Assembly (NCBI RefSeq): GCF_007096635.1
Contig: NZ_VKAA01000028.1
Span: forward strand, 1 to 60,900
Source: Mycolicibacterium sp. 018/SC-01/001
GTDB lineage: Bacteria; Actinomycetota; Actinomycetes; Mycobacteriales; Mycobacteriaceae
DNA: 60,900 nt
Direction: 5' to 3'
Both the position numbers and the translations under genes were made by a program. The notes below the pieces were generated by a model. It worked only from the letters and a program-made list of their open reading frames with translations. It did not search any database and had not been told where the DNA came from. How positions within the stretch are numbered: the stretch's first letter is position 1; each line of letters starts with the position of its first letter. Of this stretch, positions 1 through 9,800 are shown piece by piece.

Positions 1-222
1 CGGGCGCACGAGTCGTATCTGGCCGAGCGCGACGCGATCGAGCCGCTCGGCACGACGTTCTCCGGCGGCGGCATGCCGGACCGGGTCAAGTGCCTGCACG
101 TCGTTATCGCGCACGCGCTCGCGAAGGGGCCGGGTGTCAACCCGTTCGGTGACGAGGCGTTGGCGCTGCTGGCCGCCGAGCCGGAGATGGCCGGAATTCT
201 CGATCCGGAGGTGTGGACGTGA
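1..222 (+). CDS. DUF501 family protein (3' end only)
   Basis: Only the last 73 codons are present; the gene starts before the window. The readable C-terminus contains the segment GGMPDRVKCLH, characteristic of the DUF501 family (Rv1025 type), and ends with a TGA at 220-222. The next gene starts inside this stop codon (GTGA overlap), so the two are translationally coupled, matching the conserved DUF501-ppx order of mycobacteria. The function of DUF501 proteins is not established. Family assignment is from motif recall and gene order. Confidence 0.85.
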   Translation, partial: RAHESYLAERDAIEPLGTTFSGGGMPDRVKCLHVVIAHALAKGPGVNPFGDEALALLAAEPEMAGILDPEVWT

Positions 223-1160
223 CCAGGGTGGCTGCGGTGGACTGCGGCACGAATTCGATCCGGCTGCTGATCGCTGACGTCGACGGCGGGCGGCTCACCG
301 ATGTGCACCGCGAGATGCGGATCGTGCGGCTGGGTCAGGGCGTGGACGCCACCGGCGAGTTCGCGCCCGAGGCGCTGGCCCGCACCCGGGCGGCTCTGCA
401 GGCGTACGCCGCGCTGATGCGCGATCACGACGTGTCGGCGGTGCGGATGGTGGCGACGTCAGCTGCCCGTGACGCCGGCAACCGCGACGAGTTCTTCGCG
501 ATGACCTCCGAGGTGCTCGGCGAGGTGGTGCCGGGCGCGGTGGCGGAGGTGATCACCGGCGAGCAGGAGGCGCGGCTGTCGTTCCTCGGCGCCGTCGGCG
601 AGTTGGATTCCGCGGCAGCACCTTTCGTGGTCGTCGACCTCGGCGGCGGCTCGACGGAGGTGGTGCTCGGTTCCGGCGACGTCGAGGCCGCGTACTCGGC
701 GGACATCGGGTGCGTCCGGCTGACCGAGCGGTGCCTGCGCTCCGATCCGCCCACCCGTGCGGAGACCGACGCCGCCCGGGCGGTGGTGCGCGAGGCTCTC
801 GACGCCGTGCTCGCGGTGGTGCCGGTGCAGCAGGCCCGCACCTGGGTGGGCGTCGCGGGCACGATGACGACGCTGGCCGCGCTGGCGCGGAAGATGACCA
901 CCTACGATTCCGACGCGATCCACCTGTCGTCGGTGAGCTTCGACGATCTGCTGCCGGTGTGTGCGGACCTGCTGGCGATGACGCGCGCTCAGCGAGCCGT
1001 GCTGGGACCGATGCACGAAGGGCGGGTCGACGTGATCGGTGGCGGTGCGCTGATCGTGACGGAGCTCGCCGCGATGCTGGGCGACCGTGCCGGTATCGAT
1101 CGCCTGCTGGTCAGCGAGCACGACATCCTCGACGGGATCGCGCTCTCGATCGCCCCGTGA
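219..1160 (+). CDS. Ppx/GppA family exopolyphosphatase
   Basis: The 313-residue product belongs to the ASKHA-fold Ppx/GppA family, which removes terminal phosphate from polyphosphate or from (p)ppGpp in the cytoplasm. The phosphate-1 loop DCGTNSIRL lies near residue 10 and the glycine-rich second loop DLGGGSTEV near residue 140. The length fits the short, two-domain actinobacterial form (Rv1026 type). An in-frame GTG also occurs at 213, but the GGAGG at 207-211 sits 7 bases before the GTG at 219 and only 1 base before 213, so 219 is chosen. It overlaps the DUF501 stop by four bases. Whether polyphosphate or alarmone is the main substrate cannot be told from sequence. Confidence 0.9.
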   Translation: MTRVAAVDCGTNSIRLLIADVDGGRLTDVHREMRIVRLGQGVDATGEFAPEALARTRAALQAYAALMRDHDVSAVRMVATSAARDAGNRDEFFAMTSEVLGEVVPGAVAEVITGEQEARLSFLGAVGELDSAAAPFVVVDLGGGSTEVVLGSGDVEAAYSADIGCVRLTERCLRSDPPTRAETDAARAVVREALDAVLAVVPVQQARTWVGVAGTMTTLAALARKMTTYDSDAIHLSSVSFDDLLPVCADLLAMTRAQRAVLGPMHEGRVDVIGGGALIVTELAAMLGDRAGIDRLLVSEHDILDGIALSIAP

Positions 1161-1235
1161 CCGGCCGCCGAATGCACGGTTTCTGACGGAAATCGCCGGA
1201 AATCCATCACAAAGCGTGCACTCGGCGGGCAGCGC

Positions 1236-1703
1236 TCAGTGGCTGGCCGCCCGCCGGACCCGCGAGCGCCGCTTGGTCGGATCGTGTTGGCCGGCAAGGG
1301 TGATGGCGAGCAGCACCATCACCGCTCCGGTGCCCGCGTGCAACCAGTTGTCGGCGCCATTGAGTGGGAGGACGTGGGCGTTGGAGCCGCGTTCGACCAG
1401 CAGTCCGTACAGCCACAGCCCCAGGTAGATCAGCCCTCCGCCGAGCAGATAGGCGCGTGCGGCGGCGTAGCTGCGGGCTCCGGCGAACCCCGCGACGCCC
1501 ACCACGATGTGCACGACGTTGAGCAGCACCGACACCAGGAACGTCCCGAACAGCAGGGCGCCGGAGTGCTGTCCGGCCCAGCTGAGCCGGTCCACGTCGG
1601 AGGTGACGCCCGGAATGAAACCCAGCACTCCGATCACGGTCAGTGCGACCGCGACGATCAGCGCCGCGCCCTGGACCGCCATGTATTTGGGGCTCTGCGC
1701 CAT
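1236..1703 (-). CDS. DUF4383 membrane protein
   Basis: A 155-residue membrane protein with four predicted hydrophobic segments (roughly residues 9-28, 45-70, 80-100 and 118-138) and a basic C-terminal tail. The pattern, with GVLGFIPGVT after the first helix and LNGADNWLH before the last, is that of DUF4383, a family of unknown function common in actinobacteria. A longer in-frame ORF runs back to 2282, but that extension is antisense to the propionyl-CoA synthetase gene. The ATG at 1703 follows a GGGAGT ribosome site and is preferred. A SigF-like promoter lies about 45 bases upstream, suggesting stress control. Confidence 0.8.
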   Translation of the reverse strand: MAQSPKYMAVQGAALIVAVALTVIGVLGFIPGVTSDVDRLSWAGQHSGALLFGTFLVSVLLNVVHIVVGVAGFAGARSYAAARAYLLGGGLIYLGLWLYGLLVERGSNAHVLPLNGADNWLHAGTGAVMVLLAITLAGQHDPTKRRSRVRRAASH

Positions 1704-1747
1704 GCCGACTCCCTTCGCCGCGTCATATTGACGCGCGTGCTGGAGAA

Positions 1748-1774
1748 GTACCCCGTGCGGCGGCGGGATAACAC
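1748..1774 (-). promoter_or_regulatory. Candidate SigF promoter of the DUF4383 gene
   Basis: On the minus strand a -35 like GTGTT (1770-1774) is followed after 16 bases by GGGTAC (1748-1753). This matches the mycobacterial SigF pattern GGTTT-N15-17-GGGTAY with a weaker -35 than the other sites in this window. Transcription would start near 1741, giving a leader of about 38 bases. It overlaps the end of the neighbouring synthetase gene. Confidence 0.4.
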
Positions 1775-1777
1775 CGC

Positions 1778-3649
<1,872 letters not shown>

Positions 3650-3686
3650 ATCAGCACCGTAGACCCTCCCCGTTAGTCTCAGGGGC

Positions 3687-4559
3687 ATGTCGAACCAACC
3701 CCCGCCGATCGCCGGGGTCCGCCGCAGTCACGTGACCGCGCGAGGTGTCCGTTTCCACGTCACTGAGGCCGGCCCCGAGGACGGCCGGCCGGTACTCGCG
3801 CTGCACGGGTGGCCCCAGCACCACTGGGCCTACCGCGACCTGCTGGCCGACCCGCCGCCCGGGCTGCGGATCATCGCACCCGACCTGCCCGGCTACGGGT
3901 GGTCGGGTCCGGCGCCACACAGGTGGGCCAAGGAGGACGTGGTCAGCGATCTGGTGGCGCTGATGGACGAGCTCGGGCTGGCGCATGTCCTGCTGGTCGG
4001 CCACGACTGGGGCGGCTTCATCGGGCATCTGCTGACGCTGCGGGTCCCGGAGCGGATCGACGGCTACCTGGTGCTCAACATCCCGCACCCGTGGGTGTCG
4101 GCCAAGGCGCTGGCGCCGCACCTGTGGCGCTTTCTGCTCTATCAGCCGTTCGTCGCGTCGATCGGGGTGCCGCTGCAGCGGCGCACGCCGTATCTGGAGC
4201 GGGTGATCTTCGGAGTCGCCGCCCCGACGATCGACCGGCAGACCGCGAAGGTGTACGCCGACGCGTTCCGCGACCCGATGGTCGCCCGGAGCGCCCGCGA
4301 CACCTACCGGACGTTCCTGATGCGCGAGGCGCGCGAGGCTGCGCGCAACCCGGAGCGGCGCTGGTCGACGGTCCCGACGCGCGCACTGTTCGGCAAGGAC
4401 GACACGGCGATTCATCCGTCGCTGGCCGCTGCCGAGACCGCCCGTGCCGACGATTACACGCTGGAGCTCGTCGACGGCGGCCATTTCATCCTCGACGAGC
4501 AGCCGGAGTTGGTGCGCGCCAGGCTGATCGCGCTCGCCGCCGAGATCCCGCCCGGCTAG
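3687..4559 (+). CDS. Alpha/beta hydrolase, epoxide-hydrolase type
   Basis: A 290-residue soluble alpha/beta hydrolase. The oxyanion-hole segment HGWPQHHW lies near residue 41, the nucleophile elbow GHDWGG near residue 109 has aspartate as nucleophile, and a C-terminal GGHF supplies the catalytic histidine. The Asp nucleophile and the HGWP motif place it with epoxide hydrolases and haloalkane dehalogenases; the dehalogenase Trp-Trp halide pair cannot be confirmed by eye, so epoxide hydrolase is preferred. The ATG at 3687 has an AGGGGC site just upstream. It is divergent from prpE with 37 bases between starts, and a long hairpin follows its stop. Confidence 0.75.
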   Translation: MSNQPPPIAGVRRSHVTARGVRFHVTEAGPEDGRPVLALHGWPQHHWAYRDLLADPPPGLRIIAPDLPGYGWSGPAPHRWAKEDVVSDLVALMDELGLAHVLLVGHDWGGFIGHLLTLRVPERIDGYLVLNIPHPWVSAKALAPHLWRFLLYQPFVASIGVPLQRRTPYLERVIFGVAAPTIDRQTAKVYADAFRDPMVARSARDTYRTFLMREAREAARNPERRWSTVPTRALFGKDDTAIHPSLAAAETARADDYTLELVDGGHFILDEQPELVRARLIALAAEIPPG

Positions 4560-4568
4560 TTAGTCCCG

Positions 4569-4627
4569 CGAGCAGACGCGAACTCGAGCTATTCAGGCCC
4601 CTGAGAGCTCGAGTTCGCGTCTGCTCG
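4569..4627. terminator. 22-bp perfect inverted repeat (hairpin)
   Basis: Two 22-base arms (4569-4590 and 4606-4627) are perfect reverse complements around a 15-base loop. The arm reads CGAGCAGACGCGAACTCGAG followed by CT. It starts 10 bases after the hydrolase stop and has no U-tract, so it is either a factor-independent terminator of the mycobacterial (tract-less) kind or a dispersed intergenic palindrome; similar GAGCAGACGC hairpins recur between genes in mycobacteria. Confidence 0.7.
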
Positions 4628-4706
4628 GCGTCAAAGATCAGCCTGCAGACGTCAAGATGTCGCAAGGATCGCGCTCGGCTCCGCGCTGACGGCGTAGACC
4701 GAGAGC

Positions 4707-5375
4707 ATGGCCGTCCTCGATGTCCCCAGTCCCACCCGCCACCTGTCCCGTCGACTGTCCCTGTCGATCCGCGGCATGCACAGGCGGTTGCCGATGTCCA
4801 CCTGCAGCGTGCCGGCCCCGGCGCTGTGCGACGCTGGGGTGGCGGCGTGGGTGCGTGCGCACGGGGTCACCGTGTTCGTCGCGGGGGCCGACGAGCTGCA
4901 GCGGACCTGCTACGCGGGCATCCGCGCGGAGCACATCGTGCTGCGCTGCGGCGTGGACACGTCGACGATCCGGGCGGCGGTGGCCGCGGGTGTGACGCGC
5001 TTCGTGGTCAGCTCCGACCGCCACGTCGACGTCCTCGCCTCGACGGATCGCCCCGAGATCGCGGTGTACCTGGACGAGGCCGGCCCGGCGGTGATCGGCG
5101 AGCGGCGCCTGGCGGTGATCGGGCTGCACGCCGCGGTCGACGACGGGGCGGGCGCCGTCGAGTGGGGGATGGCGGCCGAGCGGCTGCTGTGCCGCACGGC
5201 GATCCTGCGGACCTGCGGGTTGCCCCTGGCGCGGATCTTCCTGACCGGCGGCGACGTCTCCGGCTGGCTGCACAGTGGTGCCGCAGTGGCCGGGGAGGTC
5301 GACGATGCGCTCACCGAGGGCTGCGCACGCTGGCGCCTGGCCCGGCCGTCCGTGCTCCTGGGTGCCGCGACGTGA
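4707..5375 (+). CDS. LysA-like barrel fragment protein, function unknown
   Basis: The 222-residue protein resembles part of the TIM-barrel domain of PLP-dependent decarboxylases such as diaminopimelate decarboxylase: a region near residue 60 reading VAGADELQRTCYAGI, then AAVAAGVTRFVVSS, then VIGLHAAV and AERLL in the expected order. The lysine that binds PLP at the start of the barrel, and the C-terminal beta domain, are not visible, so catalysis is doubtful. The protein stands alone, between a hairpin and a small antisense membrane gene. The ATG at 4707 has no strong ribosome site. The family link is by eye; it could be a degenerate paralogue. Confidence 0.5.
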   Translation: MAVLDVPSPTRHLSRRLSLSIRGMHRRLPMSTCSVPAPALCDAGVAAWVRAHGVTVFVAGADELQRTCYAGIRAEHIVLRCGVDTSTIRAAVAAGVTRFVVSSDRHVDVLASTDRPEIAVYLDEAGPAVIGERRLAVIGLHAAVDDGAGAVEWGMAAERLLCRTAILRTCGLPLARIFLTGGDVSGWLHSGAAVAGEVDDALTEGCARWRLARPSVLLGAAT

Positions 5376-5379
5376 CCGG

Positions 5380-5619
5380 CTAGTGGCCCGGTTCGCTGGC
5401 CACCAGCCCGGCTGTCCGGGCGCGGGCGACGGTGTTCTCCCACGCGGTTTCGCCGACGACGAGCACCGCGAGGGCGATGATCAATGCCGACGTCGACACC
5501 ATCGAGGACAACAGGGGCGACATCGCACCCGGCGTCGCCATCAACATCGCCGCGAGGCTGGCCGGGAGGGCGAGAACAGCTGCACACCCGAGCAGCCGGG
5601 TGTCGATCGATGCGAACAT
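5380..5619 (-). CDS. Small two-helix membrane protein, unknown
   Basis: A 79-residue protein with two long hydrophobic stretches (about residues 9-30 and 38-60), separated by a short loop containing PLLSS, and a polar, arginine-rich tail. GTGGAG lies a few bases before the ATG at 5619. I do not recognise a named family. It is convergent with the preceding gene (4 bases between stops). Coding is supported by the amphipathic layout and start context rather than by homology. Confidence 0.55.
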   Translation of the reverse strand: MFASIDTRLLGCAAVLALPASLAAMLMATPGAMSPLLSSMVSTSALIIALAVLVVGETAWENTVARARTAGLVASEPGH

Positions 5620-5689
5620 GACTCCACGGTCCGGCTGCCGGTTAAGAACATGCCTATCGACGGCTGTGGAAAGGCTATGAGTTCGCTGC

Positions 5690-5965
5690 TCAGCCGGGCG
5701 GCGGCTCGTTGGTCAGCGCCTGGTACCCGCGGGCGCCCGCGCGCTGCAGACTGGCCCGCACCAGGCCCACGATCAGACCCTGGATGGCGCCGGCGATCAA
5801 CACCGACGACGTCGAGTAGCTGAGGTCCTTGGGGTCCGGAGGTTCCGGGTCGTTCTGGCCGACACGCTTCCAGATCTGGCCGAAGATCTGACCGGCCAGC
5901 AGGCCGCCGCCGACCCCGGTCGCCACTGACAGCGGGGTGTACAAGTTCCTGGACAGCCTGCTCAT
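5690..5965 (-). CDS. DUF4235 family membrane protein
   Basis: A 91-residue protein beginning MSRLSRNLYTPLSVATG, with a glycine-rich first helix (GVGGGLLAGQIFGQIW), a charged linker of PEPPDPKD type and a second helix (VLIAGAIQGLIVGLV) followed by a basic tail. This is the usual form of DUF4235, small two-helix proteins often found among actinobacterial stress genes. The reading frame stays open to 6049, but DUF4235 proteins start at the NLYTPLS helix, and the SigF-like promoter at 5976-6001 only allows the start at 5965, with a leader of just a few bases. Confidence 0.75.
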   Translation of the reverse strand: MSRLSRNLYTPLSVATGVGGGLLAGQIFGQIWKRVGQNDPEPPDPKDLSYSTSSVLIAGAIQGLIVGLVRASLQRAGARGYQALTNEPPPG

Positions 5966-5975
5966 GGAGGCTGTG

Positions 5976-6001
5976 TTACCCGAGCCCGTGGTCGCCAAAC
6001 T
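5976..6001 (-). promoter_or_regulatory. Candidate SigF promoter of the DUF4235 gene
   Basis: On the minus strand AGTTT (5997-6001), 15 bases, then GGGTAA (5976-5981). This fits the mycobacterial SigF consensus closely. The expected transcription start is within about 5 bases of the ATG at 5965, so the transcript would be leaderless or nearly so. Confidence 0.6.
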
Positions 6002-6039
6002 CGATGCGTCGCGGCGGGTCGGGTGCGAAGATCGACGCC

Positions 6040-6540
6040 GTGGACGCACATCCCCTCGACGACGACGGCGGATGGGATCAGCGCGCCCGGAACGAGACGA
6101 AAACCCAACGGCTGGACCGTAATTGGGCCAGCTTGCTGCAGGAGCTGCGCGTCGTGCAGACCGGTGTGCAGCTGCTGACCGGTTTCCTGCTGACGCTGCC
6201 GTTCCAGCAGCGGTTCACGATCCTGGGTGACCGGATGCAGGTGGTGTACCTGGCGACGGTGAGCGCTGCGGTGGTGTCGACCGCATTGCTCATCGCACCG
6301 GTGGGGATGCACCGCATGCTGTTCCGGCGACACCGCCTCGACACCCTGGTCCGGGCTGCGCACCGGTGCGCGTATGCCGGTTTGCTTCTTCTCGGTGTGG
6401 CGGTCGCCGGCATGACGGTCATCATCTTCGACGCCGTCGCCGGGACAGCTGCAGCTCTGGTCGCGGGAGTGGTGGCGCTCCTGTTGTTCGCCTCGTTCTG
6501 GGTGGTGCTGCCGTTCGCGATGCGGCGAATCGGCCCGTAG
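6040..6540 (+). CDS. DUF6328 family membrane protein
   Basis: A protein of about 166 residues with a polar, acidic N-terminus, then a conserved-looking segment (RNWASLLQELRVVQTGVQLL) and four hydrophobic helices in pairs, divided by a basic loop HRMLFRRHRLD. This is the DUF6328 pattern; the function is unknown. The start is uncertain: an ATG at 6004 is also in frame, but the GTG at 6040 has GAAG 9 bases upstream and leaves room for the divergent DUF4235 promoter. It precedes a stress-type SDR gene that has its own promoter. Confidence 0.7.
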   Translation: MDAHPLDDDGGWDQRARNETKTQRLDRNWASLLQELRVVQTGVQLLTGFLLTLPFQQRFTILGDRMQVVYLATVSAAVVSTALLIAPVGMHRMLFRRHRLDTLVRAAHRCAYAGLLLLGVAVAGMTVIIFDAVAGTAAALVAGVVALLLFASFWVVLPFAMRRIGP

Positions 6541-6564
6541 TTTCGCGTCCCCGACCAGGGGTAC
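6539..6564 (+). promoter_or_regulatory. Candidate SigF promoter of the SDR gene at 6604
   Basis: AGTTT (6539-6543), a 15-base spacer, then GGGTAC (6559-6564). Transcription would start near 6571, leaving a leader of about 33 bases that contains the CAGGAGG ribosome site of the gene at 6604. Confidence 0.6.
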
Positions 6565-6603
6565 GGGGACGCCCTGACAGCCCACGAGCGTTCAGGAGGC
6601 CCG

Positions 6604-7443
6604 ATGCCCGACGGTGTGATCACCTACCCCGGCGAGACAGCGGAGATGGCCGACAGGCCACGCGACGAGATGTCCGACTACGTCGGCAGGGGGCTTCTCG
6701 CGGGTAAACGCGCGCTGATCACCGGCGGGGATTCCGGCATCGGGCGCGCTGTCGCGGTGGCATTCGCCAAGGAGGGAGCCGACGTCGCGATCGCCTTCCT
6801 CGAGGAGCTCGACGACGCCGCACACACGGTGTTCTTGATCGAGAAGGCGGGCCGGCAGGCGATCTCTCTACCCGGCGATCTCGCCGACGCCGCGCACTGC
6901 CGTTCCGTGGTCGACGAGACGGTGAAACAGCTTGGTGGATTGGACATCGTCGTCAACAACGTCGCCTTCCAGTCACCGGTGTCCGATCTCACCGAGATCA
7001 GCGACGAGCAGTGGCGGCGCACCTTCGCGGTCAACATCGACAGCTTCTTCCACGTCACCAAGGCGGCGCTGGCGCACCTGCCCGACGGTTCGGCGATCAT
7101 CAACACCGGCTCGATCAACGGGTTGCGCGGCAACAAGTCGCTCATCGACTACTCGGCGACCAAAGGCGCGGTGATCGCGCTGACATACTCACTGGCCCAG
7201 TCGCTCGCCGATCGCAACATCCGGGTCAATTGTGTTGCACCCGGGCCGGTCTGGACTCCGCTAATCCCGGCGACGATGCCCGCCGAGAAGGTCGAGTCCT
7301 TCGGTGAACAGGTGCCGATGGGGCGGGCCGCGCAACCCGACGAGATCGCGCCGTCGTACCTGTTCTTCGCCGCGGGCCGTCTGTCGTCGTACTACAGCGG
7401 AGAAGTGCTGGCGCCCATCGGCGGGGAGACGCTGCCAGGCTGA
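6604..7443 (+). CDS. SDR oxidoreductase, YghA/YhdF-like
   Basis: A 279-residue short-chain dehydrogenase with about 35 extra N-terminal residues ahead of the Rossmann fold, as in the YhdF/YghA group of general-stress SDRs. It shows the cofactor loop TGGDSGIGRA near residue 40, NNVA near residue 115, and the catalytic pair YSATK near residue 180; it ends with a GGETLPG tail typical of this subgroup. The substrate is unknown; family members use NAD(P)(H). CAGGAGG precedes the ATG at a good distance. A SigF-like promoter sits 40 bases upstream and a zinc alcohol dehydrogenase with its own SigF-like promoter follows. Confidence 0.85.
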   Translation: MPDGVITYPGETAEMADRPRDEMSDYVGRGLLAGKRALITGGDSGIGRAVAVAFAKEGADVAIAFLEELDDAAHTVFLIEKAGRQAISLPGDLADAAHCRSVVDETVKQLGGLDIVVNNVAFQSPVSDLTEISDEQWRRTFAVNIDSFFHVTKAALAHLPDGSAIINTGSINGLRGNKSLIDYSATKGAVIALTYSLAQSLADRNIRVNCVAPGPVWTPLIPATMPAEKVESFGEQVPMGRAAQPDEIAPSYLFFAAGRLSSYYSGEVLAPIGGETLPG

Positions 7444-7446
7444 GCG

Positions 7447-7472
7447 CGTTTCAACCGATTCCGCCCGGGTAC
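7447..7472 (+). promoter_or_regulatory. Candidate SigF promoter of the alcohol dehydrogenase gene
   Basis: CGTTT (7447-7451), a 15-base spacer, then GGGTAC (7467-7472). The ATG at 7483 lies only 10 bases after the -10, so the transcript should have almost no leader; there is also no clear ribosome site. Confidence 0.6.
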
Positions 7473-7482
7473 GGCAGGCGGC

Positions 7483-8664
7483 ATGAAGGCAGTGACATGG
7501 CACGGTCGCCGCGATGTGCGCGTCGACACCGTCGACGACCCGCGGATCCAGGAACCGACGGACGCGATCATCGAGGTGACGTCGACCAACATCTGCGGGT
7601 CGGATCTGCACCTCTACGAGGTCCTCGGTGCGTTCATGAACGCCGGCGACATCCTCGGCCACGAGGCGATGGGCGTGGTGCGCGAGGTCGGTACAGGGGT
7701 GTCGAATCTCGCGGTGGGCGATCGCATCGTGGTGCCGTTCCAGATCTCGTGCGGGCACTGCTTCATGTGCGATCAGCAGCTCTACACGCAGTGCGAGACG
7801 ACGCAGGTGCGCGAGCACGGTATGGGTGCCGCGCTGTTCGGCTACTCCGAGCTCTACGGCGAGGTGCCGGGCGGGCAGGCCGAGTACCTGCGTATTCCCC
7901 AGGCGCAGTTCACCCACATCAAAGTGCCGGAAGGACCGCCTGATTCGCGGTTCGTGTACCTGTCCGACGTGCTGCCCACCGCGTGGCAGGGCGTGGCGTA
8001 TGCGGGCATTCCCGACGGTGGGTCGGTGACCGTCCTCGGGTTGGGGCCGATCGGTGACATGGCCGCCCGCATCGCCACCCACCTCGGCTACCGCGTGATC
8101 GGCGTCGACCGCGTGCCGGAGCGTCTGGCGCGGGCGACCGCGCGCGGTATCGAGACCATCGACATGGTCGGCCTGCATGGCTCGGTCGGGGATGCGGTGC
8201 GCGATCTGACCGACGGGCGGGGCACCGATTCGGTGATCGACGCGGTCGGGATGGAGGCGCACGGTTCGCCGATCGCTCAGGCCGCGCAGACGGCCGCGGC
8301 GTTCCTGCCCGACGTCGTCGCGAAACCGTTCATGCAGAAGGCCGGCGTGGACCGGCTCGGTGCGCTGTACTCGGCCATCGACTGTGTGCGCCGGGGTGGG
8401 ACGATCTCGCTGAGCGGCGTGTACGGCGGCATGGCCGACCCGCTGCCGATGCTCACGTTGTTCGACAAGCAGATTCAGCTGCGGATGGGGCAGGCCAACG
8501 TCAAGCGGTGGGTCGACGACATCATGCCGTTGCTCACCGACGGCGACCCGTTGGGAGTCGACTCGTTCGCCACCCATGTGCTGCCGCTCGATCAGGCCCC
8601 GCATGCCTATGACATCTTCCAGAAGAAGCAGGACGGCGCGGTGAAGGTGATGCTGCAGCCGTGA
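7483..8664 (+). CDS. Zinc-dependent alcohol dehydrogenase
   Basis: A 393-residue medium-chain dehydrogenase. The catalytic zinc region is seen in NICGSD near residue 39 and GHEAMG near residue 60, and the structural zinc lobe has four cysteines in CGHCFMCDQQLYTQC near residue 90. The coenzyme fold carries GLGPIGDMAA near residue 185 and VIGVDRV. The long form with an insertion after the structural lobe is like the glutathione-independent formaldehyde dehydrogenase subgroup, but the substrate is not determined. It follows the SDR gene by 39 bases and has its own SigF-like promoter, suggesting joint stress control. Confidence 0.85.
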   Translation: MKAVTWHGRRDVRVDTVDDPRIQEPTDAIIEVTSTNICGSDLHLYEVLGAFMNAGDILGHEAMGVVREVGTGVSNLAVGDRIVVPFQISCGHCFMCDQQLYTQCETTQVREHGMGAALFGYSELYGEVPGGQAEYLRIPQAQFTHIKVPEGPPDSRFVYLSDVLPTAWQGVAYAGIPDGGSVTVLGLGPIGDMAARIATHLGYRVIGVDRVPERLARATARGIETIDMVGLHGSVGDAVRDLTDGRGTDSVIDAVGMEAHGSPIAQAAQTAAAFLPDVVAKPFMQKAGVDRLGALYSAIDCVRRGGTISLSGVYGGMADPLPMLTLFDKQIQLRMGQANVKRWVDDIMPLLTDGDPLGVDSFATHVLPLDQAPHAYDIFQKKQDGAVKVMLQP

Positions 8665-8712
8665 GCGGGTATCCCGCCGTGACACATCGACGGGACCGAG
8701 GAGTGCGGCGGG

Positions 8713-9732
8713 ATGCGGCTGGCGCGGAGCAAACTGGACACGCCGGGAATCGTGCGCAAGAGGCGCGGAAACGGCTTCGCCTATTACGGGCCCGACGGTG
8801 AGTTGCTCGCTGACCCCGACACGGCGCAACGGATCAAGGATCTGGTGATTCCGCCGGCGTGGAAGAACGTGTGGATCAGCCCGCGACCCAACGGCCACAT
8901 CCAGGCGGTCGGCACCGACGCCGCGGGCCGTCGCCAGTACCTGTATCACGAGAGATGGCAACAGGAACGCGCCGAGGAGAAGTTCGACCGGGTGCTGGAG
9001 TTGTCGACGCGGCTACCGGAGTGGCGCTCGCAGATCGCGCGGGATCTGGCGGGGCGCGGGCTGACTCGGGATCGTGTGCTGGCTCTGGCATTGCAACTGC
9101 TGGACCGCGGGTACTTCCGGGCGGGTGGCGAGCAGTCGGCTGAGGAGTTCGAGCATTACGGGCTGGCGACGCTGCTGTGCAAGCACGTGACCGTGAAGAA
9201 GAACGCGGTGGAGTTCGACTACCCCGCCAAGAGCGGGGTGCAACGCAGCGTCGAAATCGACGATCCGGAGGTGGTGCGCGCGGTGCGGTCGCTGATGCGG
9301 CGCACGGAACGCACCGAGCGGCTCCTGGTGTGCCGCAGCGGTGACAGCGGCTGGGTCGACGTGAAGGCCGACGATCTGAATGCGCGGTTCAAGGAGATCG
9401 TCGGCGCGGAGTTCACGGTCAAGGACTTGCGGACCTGGCATGGCACGGTGCTGGCCGCCGCGGCGTTCGCGGCCGCCAAGCCGCCCACCTCGAAAACCAC
9501 GATCAAGCGGGAGACGTCGGCGGTGATGAAGGAGGTGTCGTCCGAACTGGGCAACACCCCGGCGGTGGCCCGGGCGTCGTATGTCGACCCACGGGTGGTG
9601 AAGGGCTACGAGAACGGGTTGACGATCGCCTCGGCGACCAAGAGAGCGGACTCGATGCGCGATCTCGACAAAGCGCAGGCCGTGTTGGAGAAGGCGACCC
9701 GCCAGTTGATCCGGCGGGTCGCGAAGAGCTAG
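8713..9732 (+). CDS. DNA topoisomerase IB (poxvirus type)
   Basis: A 339-residue type IB topoisomerase of the short viral/bacterial form, which relaxes supercoils through a 3'-phosphotyrosyl nick. The N-terminal domain contains PPAWKNVWI and RQYLYHERW; the catalytic domain contains KDLRTWHGT, whose arginine is an active-site residue, and the nucleophile Tyr290 in ARASYVDPR close to the C-terminus. The length is normal for bacterial members. It stands 48 bases after the alcohol dehydrogenase. A GGGTAT at 8667 looks like a SigF -10 but lacks a partner -35, so its control is not clear. Confidence 0.9.
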   Translation: MRLARSKLDTPGIVRKRRGNGFAYYGPDGELLADPDTAQRIKDLVIPPAWKNVWISPRPNGHIQAVGTDAAGRRQYLYHERWQQERAEEKFDRVLELSTRLPEWRSQIARDLAGRGLTRDRVLALALQLLDRGYFRAGGEQSAEEFEHYGLATLLCKHVTVKKNAVEFDYPAKSGVQRSVEIDDPEVVRAVRSLMRRTERTERLLVCRSGDSGWVDVKADDLNARFKEIVGAEFTVKDLRTWHGTVLAAAAFAAAKPPTSKTTIKRETSAVMKEVSSELGNTPAVARASYVDPRVVKGYENGLTIASATKRADSMRDLDKAQAVLEKATRQLIRRVAKS

Positions 9733-9800
9733 CGAGGTGTTTGGTAACTGACGCTCGCGGAAAACCTAATGGTCATCGACGACGTTGAAGGAGGTCGGAC

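Noticed and set aside
3809..5383. 524-residue plus-strand ORF through the hydrolase and hairpin
   Set aside because: Runs across a real gene, an inverted repeat and a second gene in another frame; arginine/alanine-rich and domain-free.
8667..8672. GGGTAT before topoisomerase IB as a SigF -10
   Set aside because: No GTTT-like -35 at 14-18 bases upstream. The same was found for GGGTAT at 41906 and GGGTAA at 44245.
7261..8961. 566-residue antisense ORF opposite the alcohol dehydrogenase
   Set aside because: Rich in His, Arg and Gly with no domain pattern; it mirrors the codon structure of the real gene on the other strand.
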